Source: Liopterus haemorrhoidalis (lineage: Eukaryota > Arthropoda > Insecta > Coleoptera > Dytiscidae). Taken from it: 64,000 nt of DNA. The notes under the pieces are model-generated. The model made no database searches. It worked only from the letters and a program-made list of their open reading frames with translations, and was not told the DNA's origin. Both the position numbers and the translations under genes were made by a program. The stretch spans positions 65,233,379 through 65,297,378 of the forward strand of contig OZ020615.1 of NCBI GenBank assembly GCA_963971575.1, written 5' to 3'. This document shows, piece after piece, positions 59,701 through 64,000 of the stretch. Position 1 is the stretch's first letter. The number at the start of each line of letters is the position of its first letter.

Positions 59701-61514
59701 GGAGCGAATGGTGCGAAGCCACATTACGAAACGAGTAATTCTACAAATGTAGCTATCAATACCACCAGCACCCTTGTCTTAGATTCAGGTGGACAATATC
59801 TAGGTAATTCATTGTATTGCATAGTTTAAACAGTACAGAATTCTGTAGAGTATTTTTTGTTTAGATGGTACAACTGATGTGACCAGGACTATGCATTTTG
59901 GGACTCCCACGGATGAGATGAAGTCCACATACACGCGTGTTCTGATGGGGGGCATAGAGCTATCTTCCCTGATATTCCCGGCCAATCTGAAGGTGTCGAT
60001 GGCCGATGTGCTGGCACGAGCGCCACTGTGGCAGCTGGGCTTGGATTACATGCACGGCACTGGCCATGGCATTGGGGCTTTTCTCTCAGTCCATGAATGT
60101 AAGAATTCGCTATAAAATAACGTAAATAATTATATACTCATATTCGTTTTTCTCTTGTCAGTAATAAGTGAAATATTTCAAATTTATTTAGTTAGAACTC
60201 CTCCGCCCCATAATTAAAAATAAGCGATACCCAAAATTCCAAAACACGTACACAACAAGGCCAATCTTTATCTTCAAATTAAAAAAAAAAACAAATTGAT
60301 CGGACTATATATGGCCTCAATTCTATGGTCCAAAGAATTCCTTGTTTATGTTGCCGAGGACTGCCAGTTAAAAACTACTGCTTTATGGGGTTATTCTGAA
60401 CAAAGTATGTTAATTTTCACTGGCTGTAAACCTTACAAGATAACAACTATGTCAAAGTAAACAAGTATATCCAGAATAACCCCTATCAGTAGCTGTCTTA
60501 TAAAGTCTTTAAGATGTAGCTGACTTAACAGCAAAAAATGTAAAACAAATATTGTTTAAAATTAAAACACAAATCTTTTATTTAAATACATTTTTTTGAT
60601 TGGATAAATATTTGGAGATTTATGGCGGGAAAACAAAAAATATTTAAAAACTACATAACTCTCTTATTATTGACTTAACAGCAAAAAATTTCAAACAAAT
60701 AATATTTAAAATTAAAAGACATTTATTTTATCTAAATACAATTTTTTGATTGGATAAATATTTCAAGAGTTATGGCGGGAAAACTTTAAAATTTTAAATT
60801 TAAATATCTTAATATTGACTTAACAGCAAAAAATTTCAAACAAATAATATTTAAAATTAAAAGACAATTCTCTTATCTAAATACAACAATTTGTCTTGTG
60901 CTGCAACAGCATATGAAGTAGATTATGTATTATAATATTATTATTATTTCAGCCCCGATTAGCGTGTCGTATTCAGGACCTCAGAAGCCGCAACATTTCA
61001 AAGTTGGATATTTCTTTTCAAATGGTAATTAGGTGAAATTTGTTTTTGAATTGGTGTAATTAAATATATTTTTAGAGCCAGGATATTACAAGGAAGGCGA
61101 GTACGGGATTAGGCTGGAGAATATCCTGGAGGTGGTGACCAAGTATCCAGGAAAAAGACATCATTCCGGAGCACACTACCTCGGATTTAAAGACATAACC
61201 TTAGTACCTTACGAACCTAAGCTGATAGACTACAATCTACTGAGCAGCTCGCAGGTATTTATACCTGAATAGAGAGGCTGTTCCGGTTGATTAATGTGCT
61301 TGAATTCTAGAGACGCTGGCTCAATAATTACAACATTCGTATTCGGGCGTTGGTCGGCTCCGAGCTGAAGAAGAGGAAGAAAATGGATGCGTTCTATTGG
61401 ATGATGGAGAAGACTAGACACATTCCCGAGCATGGGACTTACAGTTCCGCTCCGATACATGGCCACTTCATGTTACTTAATATACTGTGCCTCATCTATA
61501 TATTTACCCACTAG
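32750..61514 (+). CDS. XPNPEP2: Membrane/secreted Xaa-Pro aminopeptidase (M24B, XPNPEP2-like), 10 exons
   Basis: Removes N-terminal residues preceding proline. Exons: 32750-32789 (proposed), 52304-52542, 54350-54758, 57920-58181, 58349-58616, 59590-59803, 59865-60098, 60953-61024, 61076-61254, 61311-61514. They sum to 2121 nt (706 aa) with all phases matching. Two creatinase-like N domains ([57 protein letters not shown]) are followed by the pita-bread M24 domain. All five metal ligands are visible: D471 (LDSGG), D482 (TTDVTRT), H545 (GTGHGIG), E580 (NEPGYY) and E594 (GIRLEN). The C terminus ends in a hydrophobic tail ([14 protein letters not shown]) after a Ser/Ala-rich stretch, which suggests GPI anchoring as in XPNPEP2. 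Cytosolic XPNPEP1 is less likely given the signal peptide and tail. The family call is firm; the ortholog symbol is an inference. Confidence 0.9.
33224..34147. repeat. ACCGACCGC repeat copy interrupted by a TA-MITE
   Basis: The copy begins TTTTACCGACCGCCAACATA and resumes after the MITE as TTGTGATCATACCGATTTTG. Removing the MITE and one TA restores the GGGAGGTATTGTGATCAT text of the 26265 copy. The right-hand end module is repeated once more at 34148-34305. Confidence 0.88.
33256..33631. mobile_element. TA-MITE family copy 3 (nested)
   Basis: CAGTCTGTTCCAAACGGTTA to GGAACAGACTG, flanked by TA, inside a member of another repeat family. It is about 30 bp shorter than the other copies. Confidence 0.92.
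34724..34762. repeat. (GCAGTA)n microsatellite
   Basis: About six perfect hexamer units. Confidence 0.9.
34923..35603. mobile_element. hAT MITE (CAGGGCCGGAGCGAGG ends) with nested 480-bp repeat
   Basis: CAGGGCCGGAGCGAGG and CGCCGGCCCTG ends, perfect GGAGTACC duplication (34915-34922, 35604-35611). Dispersed 480-bp repeat copy c is inserted at 34998-35448. Minisatellite units follow at 35450-35540. Confidence 0.9.
34998..35448 (+). repeat. Dispersed ~480-bp repeat, copy c
   Basis: Runs from CCAGTGGCGAAGGG to GGTCGGGCAAGT inside the hAT MITE, so this family transposed after that MITE. Confidence 0.85.
35612..37097. other. Unassigned sequence with a 36-bp near-perfect palindrome
   Basis: The palindrome at about 36402-36440 has centre AAGGGGTACCCCTT. 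Elsewhere the sequence is AT-rich with repeated CAAATTTTTTGTAGACTAAA-like text (36505 and 36825), suggesting a diverged tandem duplication of about 315 bp. Confidence 0.5.
37098..37413. mobile_element. hAT MITE, relative of 29164-29452
   Basis: A degraded left end (TAATGTTTCTCAACC) and good right end (TTGAGAAACACTG), with flanks TTATAGTT and TTATAGTC (7 of 8). The interior has CACCGCGGACCAGTATAATA. Confidence 0.82.
37414..38596. other. Unassigned sequence in proposed intron 1 of the aminopeptidase
   Basis: No recognised gene or element ends, apart from a short run of TGGGGC(C/T) motifs at 38200-38275. Confidence 0.4.
38597..38680 (+). mobile_element. tRNA-like SINE head fragment
   Basis: A-box-like GCTGGTGTAGTGG and B-box-like GGATCGAACCCTG (38658-38670). 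It is followed by a T-rich stretch, not a poly-A tail. A decayed SINE or tRNA relic. Confidence 0.4.
39909..40396. mobile_element. hAT-like element (CAGGGCTTC... / CGGTTCGAAGC) copy 1
   Basis: The interior is built of TTTCGGTTTTCGGTTC motifs and a conserved middle (TTTTATATTCACTCCCATAA) shared with the copies at 50919-51839 and 57394-57887. The flanks do not show a clear duplication. Confidence 0.7.
40397..42120. other. Unassigned AT-rich sequence
   Basis: No coding or terminal-repeat structure recognised. A G-run lies near 40847. Confidence 0.4.
42121..42321. mobile_element. Fragments of two hAT MITE families joined
   Basis: A TTCCGGTTCGAAGCCCTGA end (42121-42139) is followed by the inverse of the CACCGCGGACC-type MITE ending GGTTGAGAAACACTG at 42321. 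Both are truncated. Confidence 0.65.
42497..42902. mobile_element. TA-MITE family copy 4
   Basis: CAGTCTGTTCCAGACGGTTA to TTTGGAACAGACTG with TA on both sides. Forward orientation, and carries the shared open frame. Confidence 0.9.
42930..42967. repeat. (ATT)n tail-like microsatellite
   Basis: Follows GTCCTGTATTTAAAGGATTA and AATAAATATT. Resembles the 3' end of a CR1/jockey-type LINE, but no coding part is present. Confidence 0.4.
43640..44085 (+). pseudogene. Internally deleted mariner element, copy 1
   Basis: An ATG at 43829 opens [17 protein letters not shown], then after frameshifts [12 protein letters not shown] and [12 protein letters not shown], the N-terminal HTH of a mariner transposase. 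The text then jumps over a 49-bp AT-rich link to the transposase end (ERWSE..., LEGEYVDE*). Most of the catalytic domain is deleted. TIR-like GTCTCCGGTTTGA lies near 43665. Confidence 0.75.
44304..45227 (+). mobile_element. hAT element relic with 8-bp target duplication
   Basis: TAGGGTTGCCAGGCGTCC and GGCGACCTGGCAACCCTA ends, perfect TCCCTATA duplication (44296-44303, 45228-45235). Encodes a C-terminal transposase relic. Confidence 0.92.
44398..44780 (+). pseudogene. hAT transposase C-terminal relic
   Basis: Reads [40 protein letters not shown] then, after a frameshift near 44611, [18 protein letters not shown] and [17 protein letters not shown] before a stop. The NAxVERVFS...ERNRL pattern is the hAT dimerisation domain. 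The N-terminal and catalytic parts are missing. Confidence 0.75.
45236..46130. other. Unassigned sequence
   Basis: A slightly GC-richer stretch at 45790-46100 shows no convincing exon. Confidence 0.4.
46132..47200. mobile_element. Foldback-like repeat built of GGATATGT/ACATATCC units
   Basis: CCTAATATTTCTAATTCTAA at 46138, CGTAATATTTCTAATTCTAA near 46947, and the inverse TTAGAATTAGAAATATTACG at 47172. Between them, dozens of ~20-bp units (GGAATTACGGATATGTC and inverse) occur in both orientations. A hAT MITE (46592-46755) interrupts it. Confidence 0.7.
46592..46755. mobile_element. 164-bp hAT MITE (CAGATGCGAATTAAG ends)
   Basis: CAGATGCGAATTAAG and CTTAATTCGCCACTG ends, perfect CTTCAAGT duplication (46584-46591, 46756-46763). 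Related to 29980-30122. Confidence 0.9.
47323..47853 (-). other. Unidentified minus-strand open region (two ORFs in one frame)
   Basis: Two open segments (47581-47853 and 47323-47580) share one frame and are split by a single TAA at 47581-47583. The first reads [40 protein letters not shown]. The second has a hydrophobic run [14 protein letters not shown] and a Ser/Thr-rich end with [10 protein letters not shown]. An acceptor-like TATTTATTTAG precedes the first. Composition is more coding-like than the surroundings. No family recognised; it could be a decayed gene or the end of an element. Confidence 0.3.
48359..48566 (-). pseudogene. LINE reverse transcriptase fragment
   Basis: The minus strand reads [20 protein letters not shown] then [20 protein letters not shown] and [10 protein letters not shown]. 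This is the KPGKD...(Y)RPISLL...K..E....QFGFR block of jockey/CR1-type reverse transcriptase. It is truncated on both sides and abuts the mariner copy to its right. Confidence 0.75.
48567..49760 (-). pseudogene. Internally deleted mariner element, copy 2, split by a foldback
   Basis: Inverse of the 43640-44085 copy: CTCCGGTCTAAC at the left, TCAGACCGGAGAC at the right (about 49738). It shares the same HTH remnant, the same internal deletion and the same transposase tail. A foldback element (48622-49367) sits in its tail region. Confidence 0.75.
48622..49367. mobile_element. 746-bp foldback element flanked by TTAA
   Basis: Two ~300-bp arms (48622-48930 and 49065-49367) are near-perfect inverse copies, starting with a G-run plus TATGGTCAGAGCAGC. 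TTAA lies on both sides (48618-48621, 49368-49371). The other mariner copy shows the uninterrupted site (GATGAATAAAGTCGAAT), so the insertion is supported. TTAA suggests piggyBac-like; a TA target cannot be excluded. Confidence 0.85.
49765..50918. other. Unassigned sequence with a GC-rich patch (50080-50300)
   Basis: The patch has an 89-codon open frame (50112-50381) with a hydrophobic run [17 protein letters not shown]. No family, no good donor. It might be a retroelement 5' region or an unknown exon. Confidence 0.3.
50919..51839. mobile_element. hAT-like element copy 2, interrupted by a TA-MITE
   Basis: CAGGGCTTCGAACCGG at the left and CGGTTCGAAGCCCTG at the right, with flanks ATATAAAT and ATATATAC (6 of 8). 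Removing the MITE at 51061-51467 and one TA restores the middle text found at 57750 and 40255. Confidence 0.85.
51061..51467. mobile_element. TA-MITE family copy 5 (nested)
   Basis: CAGTCTGTTCCAAACGGTTA to TTTGGAACAGACTG with TA on both sides, inserted into the hAT-like element. Confidence 0.93.
52304..52542 (+). CDS. XPNPEP2: Xaa-Pro aminopeptidase exon 2
   Basis: It encodes a Ser/Ala/Pro-rich linker, then [16 protein letters not shown] and [12 protein letters not shown], the start of creatinase N-terminal domain I. The acceptor is TATTTTGCAG and the donor CCAG|GTATAC. The exon enters in phase 1. Confidence 0.9.
52644..54286. mobile_element. Tc1-like transposon with IR/DR ends, 1643 bp
   Basis: CAGTTACTCACAAAATTGAG at the left, inverse at the right, TA on both sides. 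A second, internal repeat of the same type (GACACAAAATTGAGCG near 52843; inverse near 54068) gives the two-repeat IR/DR layout. It fills most of the 1807-bp intron 2 of the aminopeptidase gene. Confidence 0.93.
52909..53925 (-). pseudogene. Tc1-like transposase, inactivated
   Basis: About 340 codons from an ATG at 53925 to a stop at 52909. Paired-like HTH domains ([31 protein letters not shown]-like [10 protein letters not shown]), VIFSN at the first catalytic-acid position where D is usual, [31 protein letters not shown] (second D) and [11 protein letters not shown] (third, E). In-frame stops interrupt it after the start region (near 53891), right after VIFSN, and before SPDLNPIE. The expected acidic pair at the first catalytic site is lost, so it is not functional. 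Confidence 0.9.
54350..54758 (+). CDS. XPNPEP2: Xaa-Pro aminopeptidase exon 3
   Basis: It encodes [47 protein letters not shown] and [12 protein letters not shown], all typical of XPNPEP domain I. The acceptor is GATTCCAG and the donor CTG|GTGAGT (phase 1). Confidence 0.93.
54759..55456. other. 5' part of aminopeptidase intron 3
   Basis: No element boundary recognised before the MITE at 55457. Confidence 0.4.
55457..55863. mobile_element. TA-MITE family copy 6 (reverse orientation)
   Basis: CAGTCTGTTCCAAACGGTTA at the left with TA before it. The right tip is degraded (GGAACAGAGTTTA in place of GGAACAGACTGTA). It lies in aminopeptidase intron 3. Confidence 0.85.
56050..57189. mobile_element. 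1.14-kb element with ~50-bp terminal inverted repeats
   Basis: AGTATCATTCACAGCTCATG at the left and its inverse at the right extend about 50 bp (through AATAGATAGTACGTAATTCA). No obvious target duplication. Inside is a diverged tandem duplication of ~150 bp (56280-56420 and 56430-56570). Non-coding. Confidence 0.75.
57394..57887. mobile_element. hAT-like element copy 3, next to a splice acceptor
   Basis: CAGGACTTCGAACCG and CGGTTCGAAGCCCTG ends, with flanks TTTTATTC and GTTTATTC (7 of 8). Ends 32 bp before aminopeptidase exon 4. Confidence 0.85.
57920..58181 (+). CDS. XPNPEP2: Xaa-Pro aminopeptidase exon 4
   Basis: It encodes [12 protein letters not shown] and [20 protein letters not shown], the start of domain II, with the conserved ALDEIAWL block. 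The acceptor GTTGATGCAG lacks a clear pyrimidine tract, and a hAT element ends 32 bp upstream of the exon. The donor is GT|GTAAGT (phase 2). Confidence 0.92.
58349..58616 (+). CDS. XPNPEP2: Xaa-Pro aminopeptidase exon 5
   Basis: It encodes the end of domain II ([22 protein letters not shown]) and the start of the catalytic domain ([20 protein letters not shown]). The acceptor is TTTTTTCCAG and the donor GAT|GTAAGT. Confidence 0.92.
58868..59522. mobile_element. hAT element relic (inverse relative of 15740-16306)
   Basis: TAAGGAGACCATA and TATGGTCACCTTA ends flanked by CCTTACG (7 bp). The middle on the minus strand keeps hAT C-terminal traces ([24 protein letters not shown]). It lies in aminopeptidase intron 5. 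A G-run lies at 58917-58932. Confidence 0.8.
59590..59803 (+). CDS. XPNPEP2: Xaa-Pro aminopeptidase exon 6 (first metal ligand)
   Basis: It encodes [29 protein letters not shown] and [11 protein letters not shown]. The aspartate of LDSGG is the first of the two metal-binding aspartates. The donor is CTAG|GTAATT. Confidence 0.93.
59865..60098 (+). CDS. XPNPEP2: Xaa-Pro aminopeptidase exon 7
   Basis: It encodes [16 protein letters not shown] (second aspartate ligand) and [20 protein letters not shown] (histidine ligand and substrate-binding His). The acceptor is TTTGTTTAG and the donor AAT|GTAAGA (phase 1). Confidence 0.94.
60520..60890. repeat. Small tandem array related to the 4240-5380 satellite
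   Basis: About three units of ~140 bp with CTTAACAGCAAAAAAT, TTTTTTGATTGGATAAATAT and TATGGCGGGAAAAC, clearly related to the 147-150-bp units far upstream. It lies in aminopeptidase intron 7. Confidence 0.85.
60953..61024 (+). CDS. XPNPEP2: Xaa-Pro aminopeptidase exon 8 (micro-exon)
   Basis: A 72-nt exon encodes [24 protein letters not shown] between the VHE and EPGYY motifs. The acceptor is ATTATTTCAG and the donor AATG|GTAATT. It is separated from the next exon by an intron of only 51 bp. Confidence 0.85.
61076..61254 (+). CDS. XPNPEP2: Xaa-Pro aminopeptidase exon 9 (glutamate ligands)
   Basis: It encodes [21 protein letters not shown] with both glutamate metal ligands, then [18 protein letters not shown], the conserved M24B block before the C-terminal helix. 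The acceptor is ATTTTTAG and the donor GCAG|GTATTT. Confidence 0.94.
61311..61514 (+). CDS. XPNPEP2: Xaa-Pro aminopeptidase terminal exon 10
   Basis: It encodes [19 protein letters not shown] and a short hydrophobic C-terminal tail ending in TAG at 61512. The hydrophobic tail with no following charged segment fits GPI-signal cleavage. The acceptor is GAATTCTAG. Confidence 0.9.
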   Translation, partial: RRWLNNYNIRIRALVGSELKKRKKMDAFYWMMEKTRHIPEHGTYSSAPIHGHFMLLNILCLIYIFTH

Positions 61515-61524
61515 TTGATAGTTG

Positions 61525-62040
61525 AGTACAATATGTTCAAATTATGTGTTCTTTATATTAGTAAGACAGGTATTATATGTATGTATTTATAAGTATATAC
61601 TAATTGTTATTGTTTATTAATAAAGTTTATAGTAGTTATATAAAGAAAATAGATTTGCATTTACTAAACTCAGTGAAATAATCAGTTTTGCTCTCAAACA
61701 AAAATTCCAACCGCCGGTCTCTAAATATTATAGTTTTTAAGATACAGTCACGATACGATTTAAATAAAAAAATGGGCAAGGGTCGTAAGGCCCCAATATG
61801 ACTAAGTACTACTGTCAGCCCCGCCACTGGTAATGTCATTTCTCAATAGGGGTTGGTGCGGTTTGCTGAACGCACAGAACTGTCAAAAATCAATGCAGCG
61901 TGTTATCAGAAAGAGTCCATTTGAATCAGCTGATGGTAAATTGGATGATTCATGTGTCGGTGTTTATGTTTTCCAGGACATTTCAACTGTGTCATCCAGC
62001 AAGAGTTAGCTCCCGGGCTGTAACACTACACAATCGTGCA
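61525..62040. promoter_or_regulatory. Intergenic region between aminopeptidase and STAMBP
   Basis: About 550 bp between the aminopeptidase stop and the STAMBP start must hold the first gene's 3'UTR and the second gene's promoter. No TATA box is obvious. GC content rises near 61980-62050. Confidence 0.4.
61619..61624 (+). terminator. AATAAA poly(A) signal of the aminopeptidase gene
   Basis: An AATAAA hexamer lies about 105 bp after the TAG of the terminal exon, inside an AT-rich stretch before the next gene's start at 62068. Confidence 0.6.
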
Positions 62041-62047
62041 CTGTAGC

Positions 62048-62065
62048 ATGTCAAACGAACTCTAA
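62048..62065 (+). promoter_or_regulatory. Short upstream ORF before STAMBP start
   Basis: ATG TCA AAC GAA CTC TAA is out of frame with the STAMBP ATG and ends two bases before it. If the transcript includes it, it could dampen initiation at 62068. The transcription start is unknown. Confidence 0.4.
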
Positions 62066-62067
62066 AC

Positions 62068-62162
62068 ATGGATATAGCGTCCTTAAAACCAGGAGAACGC
62101 ATCAAAAGACTTGCGAGTTACAGTGAGACTGTGGAAGTTGATCCAAATGTACCACCGAGAAG
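62068..62162 (+). CDS. STAMBP: STAMBP exon 1
   Basis: It encodes MDIASLKPGERIKRLASYSE and EVDPNVPPRR. The donor is AGAAG|GTAGTT (phase 2). The ATG at 62068 is the first in frame. A five-codon upstream ORF (62048-62065) stops two bases before it. Confidence 0.9.
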
Positions 62163-63278
62163 GTAGTTGTTAATTTATTTTATGTTTTTCCTGTTTGACA
62201 GTTAACATAACCTCATTTTTTTGTTAAAAGGTATTATCGTTCAGGCATGGAAATGGTGAGAATGGCAAATGTGTACCTGGACGAAGGAAGTTTAGAGAAT
62301 GCTTACGTACTATACTTAAAATTCATCACTTTATTTATAGAAAAAATACGAAAGCACCCTGATTATGCTTCCGTACCAGAGAACGTCAGAGCCACCAATT
62401 CAGAGAAGTTACGTGAAGTGTTTCCTAAAGCTGAAAAATTAAAAGCTAAATTAGTTGATTTATATACCAGAGAACATAAAGCTTACCTAGAACAACAGGT
62501 ACAAATTTAAATTAATTCAAATTGAAAATGGAATCCAATAAGATTTTTTTTGTAGAAAATCAGAGAACAAGAAGAATTAAAGAGGCAAATACAATTACAA
62601 AAAGAGCGAGAAGAGAGAGAAAAAGAATTATTGAAACAGAAGAAGAGACAGGAAGCGTTGAAATATGATCAAAATAATGTTTCACTGGTTGTCGAACCTC
62701 CACCAATAGATGATATCAATTATCCCGATCCGTCAGCTGATAAACCTAAGCCGTCTTTACCTAAACCTGATGTTAAGCCCGAGATCATTCCAGCGGTTAA
62801 ACCTCAGATTCCCAGTGCACCAAAACCTGACGTTTCTATCAAACCAAAAAATGATATTATTGTTCCAGCCGATAAAATAGAGATCCCAGGGTAAGTAATA
62901 TATTGAATTCTTGATTATTATAATATGTTAATTTTTTTTTATTTTAGAACAAATCCAAATGCCCCTAGTTTCGATCGTGGTGCCAAACCGTCTTCATTAT
63001 TAAGTCCGTCAATATCATCCAAGTCTTTCGGACTGCGGACTGTGATTGTGCCTTCACGATTACTTTCTAGTTTCATAAACATAGCTCATCGGAACACCTC
63101 CAGCAATGTGGAGACGTGCGGCATACTGGCAGGGAAATTGGAACACGATCAGTTCTACATAACACACATGATTATACCCAAGCAGAAAGGAACATCCGAT
63201 TCTTGTGTCACCATGAACGAGGAGGAAATATTTGATTTCCAAGATCAGCATAATCTCATCACTCTCGGCTGGATACAT
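62068..63278 (+). CDS. STAMBP: STAM-binding protein/AMSH-type JAMM deubiquitinase, 5' part (4 exons)
   Basis: AMSH enzymes cut Lys63-linked ubiquitin chains on endosomes with STAM/ESCRT. Exons: 62068-62162, 62231-62498, 62556-62890, 62948-63278; all phases join (343 aa so far). An N-terminal USP8-dimerisation/MIT-like helical region (about 1-121: PPRRYYRSGMEMVRMANVY, FPKAEKLKAKLVDLY) leads into a charged Arg/Glu/Lys coiled coil (about 122-160). A Pro/Lys-rich linker follows, then a likely STAM SH3-binding motif PSFDRGAKP (about 239-247), then the JAMM domain start (VIVPSRLLSSF, VETCGILAGKL, LITLGWIH). The last exon ends exactly at GWIH. The HxHP...D part of the JAMM motif must lie in the next exon, which is not in the window. 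The gene is therefore truncated by the window edge, not broken. Confidence 0.93.
62231..62498 (+). CDS. STAMBP: STAMBP exon 2
   Basis: It encodes RYYRSGMEMVRMANVYLDEG, LYLKFITLFIEKIRKHPDY and FPKAEKLKAKLVDLYTREH, the conserved N-terminal helical domain. The donor is ACAG|GTACAA. Confidence 0.93.
62556..62890 (+). CDS. STAMBP: STAMBP exon 3 (coiled coil and Pro/Lys linker)
   Basis: A Gln/Glu/Lys/Arg-rich coiled coil is followed by a low-complexity PKPDVKPE-type linker with several KP(D/Q) repeats. The linker is longer in Pro/Lys than in human STAMBP as I recall it. The acceptor is TTTTTGTAG and the donor CAGG|GTAAGT. Confidence 0.88.
62948..63278 (+). CDS. STAMBP: STAMBP exon 4 (JAMM domain start)
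   Basis: It encodes the STAM-binding-like motif PSFDRGAKP, then VETCGILAGKL (catalytic Glu), ITHMIIPKQKG, MNEEEIFDFQ and LITLGWIH. The donor CAT|GTAAGA falls right after the first JAMM histidine. Confidence 0.92.
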
Positions 63279-64000
63279 GTAAGAAATATCACAATTAATA
63301 GAAATTCTAAATCGTACATTTTAAATAATTAGTTACTGCAACAACAAAGTAAAAAAAAACCTATTTAATAATATAATTCTAAATTGAATTAGTTCTTAAA
63401 AATTATTTTTGTGGTATACCGTAAATAATTAGGTGAAATTTTATCTTGTGATTATAATTTCACTCTGGTTGTTTTGATTTACCTACAAATACGTAATTAT
63501 GCACATGTTATCTTCATAAAATAAATAAATTGGTTAAATTTTTTGGAACCAGGACATCAAAGACAAGTTTGATTTTTTAAATGGCAACGTATGTCGTGTT
63601 GGGTATCTTTGGTTAGAGCTTTTGAAAATAAATAACTTTCACTTTAACATTTTTTTAATATCTTTTCTCCACAACCATTATAGAATTTACCAATTCTAAA
63701 ACCAATTTTGACTACAGAAAGTTAATATTATACACAAGAGTTGGAATGTTATTCTAAAGCACTTATCTTATGCATTTTGAGTGTATTTCATTCCATCACT
63801 TGTTATGGAATAACTATTCTATGCTTGTTGTTTGGCTATATGGTTCTTATAGAACCAAGGCCATATAAATGTATTAAAAATAAATAAAATGCTTGTTGTC
63901 TTTTGTTTTTGTAGTGTTACATTAAAATATATGCAATGTTTACATTAAATAAACGCAACATAGCTTCCTAAGAACTAAAATAGTGGCCGATGTGCGGCAA
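63279..64000 (+). other. STAMBP: STAMBP intron 4 (partial)
   Basis: AT-rich sequence after the GTAAGA donor. No exon encoding the expected THP motif is visible before the window end. A hairpin followed by an A-rich stretch near 63836-63890 resembles a retroposon 3' end but is too short to call. Confidence 0.6.

Overview
The window is animal, most likely insect, nuclear DNA. It is AT-rich, has split genes with GT-AG introns, and carries Metazoa-type transposable elements. The first gene resembles Drosophila alpha-Man-Ia more than its vertebrate counterparts as I know those families. I cannot assign an order or species.

Three protein-coding genes lie in tandem on the + strand. (1) A class I Golgi alpha-1,2-mannosidase (GH47, alpha-Man-Ia type) has eight coding exons from 7898 to 23673, which sum to 1557 nt (518 aa plus stop). 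(2) A membrane or GPI-type Xaa-Pro aminopeptidase (M24, XPNPEP2-like) has nine recognisable exons from 52304 to 61514. I propose a signal-peptide first exon at 32750-32789, about 19.5 kb upstream, giving 2121 nt (706 aa). (3) The 5' part of a STAMBP/AMSH-type JAMM deubiquitinase has four exons from 62068 to 63278 and is cut by the window end inside or just after its active-site region. The three act in separate processes (N-glycan trimming, proline-peptide hydrolysis at the cell surface, endosomal deubiquitination). I see no sign of a functional cluster.

Most of the rest is transposon-derived. At least a dozen hAT-type elements still show 8-bp target-site duplications, and several are nested. 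A ~407-bp palindrome-ended MITE family (TA target) is present in six copies. There are also a decayed Tc1-like element filling most of one intron, mariner relics, a TTAA-flanked foldback, a ~1.8-kb foldback with a transposase relic, LINE fragments (reverse transcriptase, RNase H), a tRNA-derived SINE, and two dispersed repeat families of about 480 and 560 bp. Tandem arrays occur at 1-510 and 4240-5380, the latter with related units at 60520-60890.

Layout: 1-7.2 kb minisatellite, GC-rich island and satellite; 7.9-23.7 kb mannosidase with repeat-filled introns; 24-32.5 kb repeats plus a possible minus-strand gene; 32.5-52.3 kb proposed giant first intron of the aminopeptidase, full of nested elements and two unexplained ORF regions; 52.3-61.5 kb aminopeptidase; 62-64 kb STAMBP-like gene.

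The most notable items are the distant signal-peptide exon, a hammerhead-ribozyme-like motif in a mannosidase intron, MITE insertions with paralogous empty sites, a MITE at a tandem-duplication junction, and two mariner copies sharing an intron-like internal deletion. No new multi-gene system was recognised.
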